This document shows, piece after piece, positions 60,965 to 64,000 of a stretch of DNA of 64,000 nucleotides (positions within the stretch are counted from its first letter, which is position 1; every line of letters begins with the position of its first letter). The translations under genes were made by a program, and so were the position numbers. The notes under the pieces are model-generated. The model was not told the origin of the DNA, did not search any database, and saw only the letters and a list, made by a program, of their open reading frames with translations. The stretch comes from Bacillus benzoevorans (GTDB taxonomy: Bacteria; Bacillota; Bacilli; Bacillales; Cytobacillaceae): NCBI RefSeq assembly GCF_014207535.1, contig NZ_JACHGK010000006.1, positions 62,001 to 126,000 on the forward strand, written 5' to 3'.

Positions 60965-61190
60965 AATTTTGTTTTTTGCCCATTTGCGTGACGCAGTCGG
61001 TCAGGACAGTGTAGAAATGGATGTCAGCGGCAAATCCGTTGCCGAAGTGAAGCAGATCGTTTCAGAAACCTATGGTCTGCAAAAATTGGAGACTGTGATG
61101 GTCGCGATTAATGAAGAATTTGCGACAGACAGTGAAGTGATCCAGGAAGGCGATACGATTGCCTTTATTCCTCCTGTCAGTGGCGGCTGA
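60957..61190 (+). CDS. moaD: Molybdopterin synthase small subunit
   Basis: 77 residues, ubiquitin-like fold, ending in the required Gly-Gly (PPVSGG), which is adenylated and turned into a thiocarboxylate. Translated from an ATG inside the moaE end. Confidence 0.93.
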   Translation: MSKILFFAHLRDAVGQDSVEMDVSGKSVAEVKQIVSETYGLQKLETVMVAINEEFATDSEVIQEGDTIAFIPPVSGG

Positions 61191-61270
61191 GGCGAAATAC
61201 TGAAAATGGCTGGTTTAAAATACCGGCTGACGAATCATTTTGCTCAGAACGGAGAAGGTGAAGCAGGAAG

Positions 61271-62290
61271 ATGTCTGAACGATATTCTCGGCAGATTTTA
61301 TTTACCCCTATTGGGAAAGAAGGACAGAAAAAAATCAGCGCTAAGCATTGTTTGATTATCGGGGCAGGGGCACTGGGATCAGGAAATGCGGAAATGCTGA
61401 CAAGGGCAGGGGTCGGCAAGCTGACGATTGTCGATCGGGATTATATTGAGGAAAGCAACCTGCAGCGGCAGCAGCTCTATACGGAGAGCGATGTGAAAGA
61501 AAAGCTTCCGAAGGCGGCAGCAGCAGAAAAGCGCTTAAGGGAAATTAACTCTGATGTTGAAATTATTTCTGTTATCGGTGATGCCAATCCGCAAAGGCTG
61601 GAGGAGCTTATTAATGGCGTTGATTTGATTATCGATGCGACCGATAATTTTGAGACAAGAATGGCGATAAACGATATTTCACAAAAATATAAGATCCCCT
61701 GGGTGTACGGGGCCTGTGTCGGAAGCTACGGCATGAGCTTTACCATTATCCCCGGGAAAACGCCTTGCTTAAACTGCCTCTTAAAAGCGATCCCCATGCA
61801 GGGGCTGACCTGTGATACTGCGGGTATTATTTCACCGGCAGTCGGCATGGTTACGGCACACCAAACGGCAGAGGCAATGAAAATCCTTGTTGAGGATTGG
61901 GACGCAGTCCGGACTTCGTTTGTCAGCTTCGATCTATGGCGGAATCAATATTCCAGCATCAAGATGTCTAAAGCAAAGGATGAAGGCTGCCTATCATGCG
62001 GAACCCAGCCAACCTATCCTTATTTAGAAGCGGAGAATCTGACGAAGTCAACAGTTCTCTGCGGGCGGAACACCGTTCAGGTACGGCCGCCAAAGACGGT
62101 GGAGATTCAGTTAGAAGACTTAGCAAACCAGCTTGTGTCTGCGGGCTTCGGAGTAAAAGGAAATCCCTATTTGCTGTCTGTTGAAACAGGTGCCGAGCGC
62201 ATAGTGATTTTCAAGGACGGACGGGCTCTGATCCACGGGACGAAGGATATGACCGCCGCGAAAACGATCTATAACCGGATATTGGGCTGA
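61271..62290 (+). CDS. moeB: MoeB/ThiF-family MoaD-activating enzyme
   Basis: 339 residues. The adenylate-binding GAGALGSGNAEML, the conserved R-Q-R type stretch IEESNLQRQQLY, DATDNFETR and two zinc-type CxxC pairs (CLNCL and CLSCG). The length, with about 100 extra residues after the usual E1-like domain, and the neighbour moaD support MoeB; it adenylates the MoaD C-terminus. Precise substrate (MoaD or ThiS) cannot be proved from sequence. Confidence 0.88.
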   Translation: MSERYSRQILFTPIGKEGQKKISAKHCLIIGAGALGSGNAEMLTRAGVGKLTIVDRDYIEESNLQRQQLYTESDVKEKLPKAAAAEKRLREINSDVEIISVIGDANPQRLEELINGVDLIIDATDNFETRMAINDISQKYKIPWVYGACVGSYGMSFTIIPGKTPCLNCLLKAIPMQGLTCDTAGIISPAVGMVTAHQTAEAMKILVEDWDAVRTSFVSFDLWRNQYSSIKMSKAKDEGCLSCGTQPTYPYLEAENLTKSTVLCGRNTVQVRPPKTVEIQLEDLANQLVSAGFGVKGNPYLLSVETGAERIVIFKDGRALIHGTKDMTAAKTIYNRILG

Positions 62291-62305
62291 CGTCCCTGTA
62301 CGCAG

Positions 62306-62335
62306 AAAAAAGGAATCCATGGATTCCTTTTTTTG
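62306..62335 (+). terminator. Terminator after moeB
   Basis: AAAAAGGAATCC pairs perfectly with GGATTCCTTTTT, followed by more T. Confidence 0.9.
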
Positions 62336-62364
62336 CTTACTAAGATATTTGACTGTGTTTATTC

Positions 62365-62715
62365 TTATTTTTGCTGTCCTAATAACTCAATCATGACAAT
62401 GATCTCGCCGGTTTTTGCAGAACAAACGATTGTATCTTCAAGCCGGGATTTCAGCGATTCGCTGCGGTAGATTCCTTCACGGATAAGGGCAAAAGCCGGG
62501 AGTTTGTCCAATGGAAGATGAGGAGCGATATTCCGGATTTCCTCAGCACTTATTTCATGATATTTAACGACGTGATGATAGCGCATCATCGCACGCAATT
62601 CCTCTTGATATAGCACGGAATCTTTCTCCGGATTTTCTGTAATGATCACAACTCCGTATTGCTCAGTTTGAGAAATGCGGTTGGACTGAAACAATTCCTT
62701 AAAAATATTCTTCAT
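62365..62715 (-). CDS. Unknown small soluble protein
   Basis: 116 residues with no membrane segment. Secondary structure looks alternating helix/strand (YGVVIITENPE, LPAFALIREGIY, EIIVMIELLG), reminiscent of a thioredoxin-like fold but without cysteines in the active-site position. AGGGG precedes the ATG. It lies convergent to the molybdopterin genes and shares their terminator region. No function proposed. Confidence 0.65.
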   Translation of the reverse strand: MKNIFKELFQSNRISQTEQYGVVIITENPEKDSVLYQEELRAMMRYHHVVKYHEISAEEIRNIAPHLPLDKLPAFALIREGIYRSESLKSRLEDTIVCSAKTGEIIVMIELLGQQK

Positions 62716-63041
62716 CTATTCATCCCCTCTCCCACTTTTAAAATATTCCAATTCTTAAGAATATTATCTCACATAACGGACATGGTGCATATAACATGAA
62801 GCACAAATAGGACAAAATGCTTGCTGTCTCTGCTTTCTTCGGGACTTGATCCTCCATTTTTGCAAATTGTGCCGGATTTGATAAATTTGTTTCACGTGAA
62901 ACATAGCGTGGGGTGTCGGTTATTATGTGAAAAACGATTTGTTTGTCAGGCTATCGAGGCGTTTCCGCTGTATTTCGCCGGTTGACTCATGTAAAATAGA
63001 AAAGAGTAAAAGGGAAGAGAAAGGTTAGAGCGGGGGTTAAT
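62716..63041. other. Intergenic region containing the parS site
   Basis: 326 bases between divergent small genes. The only recognised signal is the perfect parS site; promoters for both flanking genes must lie here but are not clear. Confidence 0.5.
62888..62903. promoter_or_regulatory. parS: parS, ParB/Spo0J binding site
   Basis: TGTTTCACGTGAAACA is a perfect 16-bp palindrome identical to the core parS sequence of Bacillus. ParB/Spo0J loads here and spreads, recruiting SMC for origin segregation. Confidence 0.9.
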
Positions 63042-63326
63042 ATGGATATTTCAGTAAACAAGCTCCTAGATAAAATTGGTGCAGAGCTGGAAGCGGCGAA
63101 AAGAGCCGGTTCAACTGCGAAAATTCGCGAAAGAGCACAGGCGATGAAGGCCATTTGTGAATTGATTTTAGATGAATCACCAGCTGTGAAAAGTGTTGAA
63201 ACGGTTACTGTTAACAAGCCCTTGCAGCAATCATTCGTGCCGCAAAAAGCACCGCAAATGATGCCGCGTCAGGAACGCATGGTGATGGAAGATGAAGCCA
63301 ACGGGGAATCGATATTTGATTTTTAG
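63042..63326 (+). CDS. ywdI: YwdI-family protein
   Basis: 94 residues, helical and charged in the first half, Pro/Gln/Met-rich in the second. It resembles YwdI, which in B. subtilis lies near ywdK and gerQ (ywdL), as here. Function unknown. GGGGG precedes the ATG. Confidence 0.8.
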   Translation: MDISVNKLLDKIGAELEAAKRAGSTAKIRERAQAMKAICELILDESPAVKSVETVTVNKPLQQSFVPQKAPQMMPRQERMVMEDEANGESIFDF

Positions 63327-63379
63327 AAGAACTGTTGATTGAAAAAATATATAGGACAAGGAAAAGGGGAGAGAAGATT

Positions 63380-63751
63380 ATGAGAGTTTTTATTATGCTG
63401 GGAGCCATTAATGCGATGCTGTCGGTTGCTTTAGGTGCATTTGGTGCCCATATTTTAGAGGGAAGGCTTGAAGCGTATTATATCGATGTCTGGGGAAAAG
63501 CTGTTACTTATCAAATGCTGCATTCTGTCGGGCTGTTAGCTGCCGGGATTCTTGCCGGGAAATTGCCGCATAGCAGTCTGCTTAAGTGGTCAGGCTGGTT
63601 AATGTTCATTGGAATTATCTTGTTTTCCGGCAGTCTGTATGTATTAGCTGTAACGAAGATCAGTATATTAGGAGCCATTACACCACTTGGCGGGGTATCA
63701 TTTATCCTTTCATGGCTGTTCATGGTGATTGCAGCGAAGAAATATTTGTAA
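63380..63751 (+). CDS. ywdK: DUF423 small membrane protein (YwdK)
   Basis: 123 residues with four membrane segments and the family start MLGAINAMLSVALGAFGAH, then WGKAVTYQMLHSVGLL. Function unknown. The ATG at 63380 has GGGGAG upstream. It follows ywdI by 53 bases and ends in a terminator shared with the convergent gerQ. Confidence 0.9.
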   Translation: MRVFIMLGAINAMLSVALGAFGAHILEGRLEAYYIDVWGKAVTYQMLHSVGLLAAGILAGKLPHSSLLKWSGWLMFIGIILFSGSLYVLAVTKISILGAITPLGGVSFILSWLFMVIAAKKYL

Positions 63752-63752
63752 T

Positions 63753-63790
63753 AAAAAGGCGTTTGATCCGCGGATCAAGCGCCTTTTTCA
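63753..63790. terminator. Bidirectional terminator between ywdK and gerQ
   Basis: AAAAAGGCG..TTGATCC pairs perfectly with GGATCAA..CGCCTTTTT around CG. Confidence 0.9.
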
Positions 63791-63797
63791 TTGGCTG

Positions 63798-64000
63798 TCA
63801 TCGCGGCGGATATGTCGCTAATCCCGGTGATGAACCAAACGGATATTCATATTCAATTTCCTCGTCAAACTGGACATAATCAAGATAAACCATTGGGATT
63901 AAGTATCTTGCACCTGACTGCGGGTCACTGATAATTAAATGATCGCGCCCGGCGGCTTCAATCAATCCTCGAAAGATTTTCGCATTCCATTCTTTGTTAT
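63798..64000 (-). CDS. gerQ: Spore coat protein GerQ, C-terminal part
   Basis: The last 67 codons of a minus-strand gene that starts beyond the window. The sequence IEAAGRDHLIISDPQSGAR and MVYLDYVQFDEEIEYEYPF is what I know from GerQ (YwdL/CotQ), a coat protein cross-linked by transglutaminase and needed to place the cortex-lytic enzyme CwlJ. Too short for the transglutaminase-target lysines at the N-terminus to be seen. Confidence 0.88.
   Translation of the reverse strand, partial: NKEWNAKIFRGLIEAAGRDHLIISDPQSGARYLIPMVYLDYVQFDEEIEYEYPFGSSPGLATYPPR

Overview
The window reads as one chromosomal segment of an aerobic, spore-forming Bacillaceae (Bacillus/Neobacillus-like). Evidence: AGGAGG-type ribosome binding sites, Rho-independent terminators after most transcription units, spore genes (sleL, gerQ, endospore-appendage-like genes), bacillithiol synthesis (bshB2), a Bacillus-type PHA synthase (phaR/phaC) and Gram-positive Sec-exported nitrous oxide reductase genes. 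One perfect and one near-perfect ParB/Spo0J site (parS, 62888 and 16027) suggest the segment lies on the origin-proximal part of the chromosome.

Layout. 1-4.1 kb: 3' end of mqo, the peroxide operon ahpCF (minus strand) with PerR-like boxes, and an unknown membrane protein. 4.3-11.4 kb: three sensor kinases and a response regulator, arranged as a Cache sensor kinase plus a REC-PAS-kinase, and divergently an OmpR-type regulator plus kinase. 11.8-15.9 kb: an FMN-dependent glutamate-synthase-like protein, and a LytTR regulator next to an acetyl-CoA hydrolase/CoA-transferase. 16.2-18.4 kb: a spore-appendage-like cluster (DUF3992/Ena type). 18.7-21.4 kb: an rRNA methyltransferase and the cortex-lytic enzyme SleL. 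21.4-23.2 kb: serA behind a cre-overlapped promoter and a single-aptamer glycine riboswitch. 23.8-27.8 kb: the PHA genes phaA-phaR-phaB-phaC, where phaC appears to start with ATT. 28-33.3 kb: a YebC regulator, a CapA lipoprotein, and a quinone/catechol-type detoxification operon (esterase, extradiol dioxygenase, DoxX) divergent from an XRE-cupin regulator. 33.4-35.8 kb: a GPH-type sugar symporter and an omega-amidase-like nitrilase.

35.9-38.3 kb holds a chromosomal actin-type segregation cassette: a roughly 350-bp repeat-dense, centromere-like region, a ParM/StbA-family actin, and a ribbon-helix-helix adaptor with an acidic tail. 38.4-47.9 kb: gdhA divergent from a GltC-like LysR regulator, pepT, a split threonine/serine exporter, a thioredoxin-reductase-like flavoprotein, ybaK, and a twin-P-loop ATPase. 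48-50.6 kb: an ABC-2 exporter operon with its own TetR repressor and two palindromic operators, followed by a 52-bp tandem repeat array.

51-57.9 kb is a complete clade-II nos operon (nosC-nosZ-nosB-nosD-nosY-nosF plus a lipoprotein in the place of nosL) behind a well-positioned Fnr-type site. 58.3-64 kb: yojF-bshB2, a molybdopterin set (mobA, moaE, moaD, moeB), and ywdI, ywdK and the 3' end of gerQ. A family of short MITE-like repeats (43694, 55342, 59405) has entered three intergenic gaps, one of them between nosZ and nosB. All functional calls rest on reading motifs by eye; no database search was possible.
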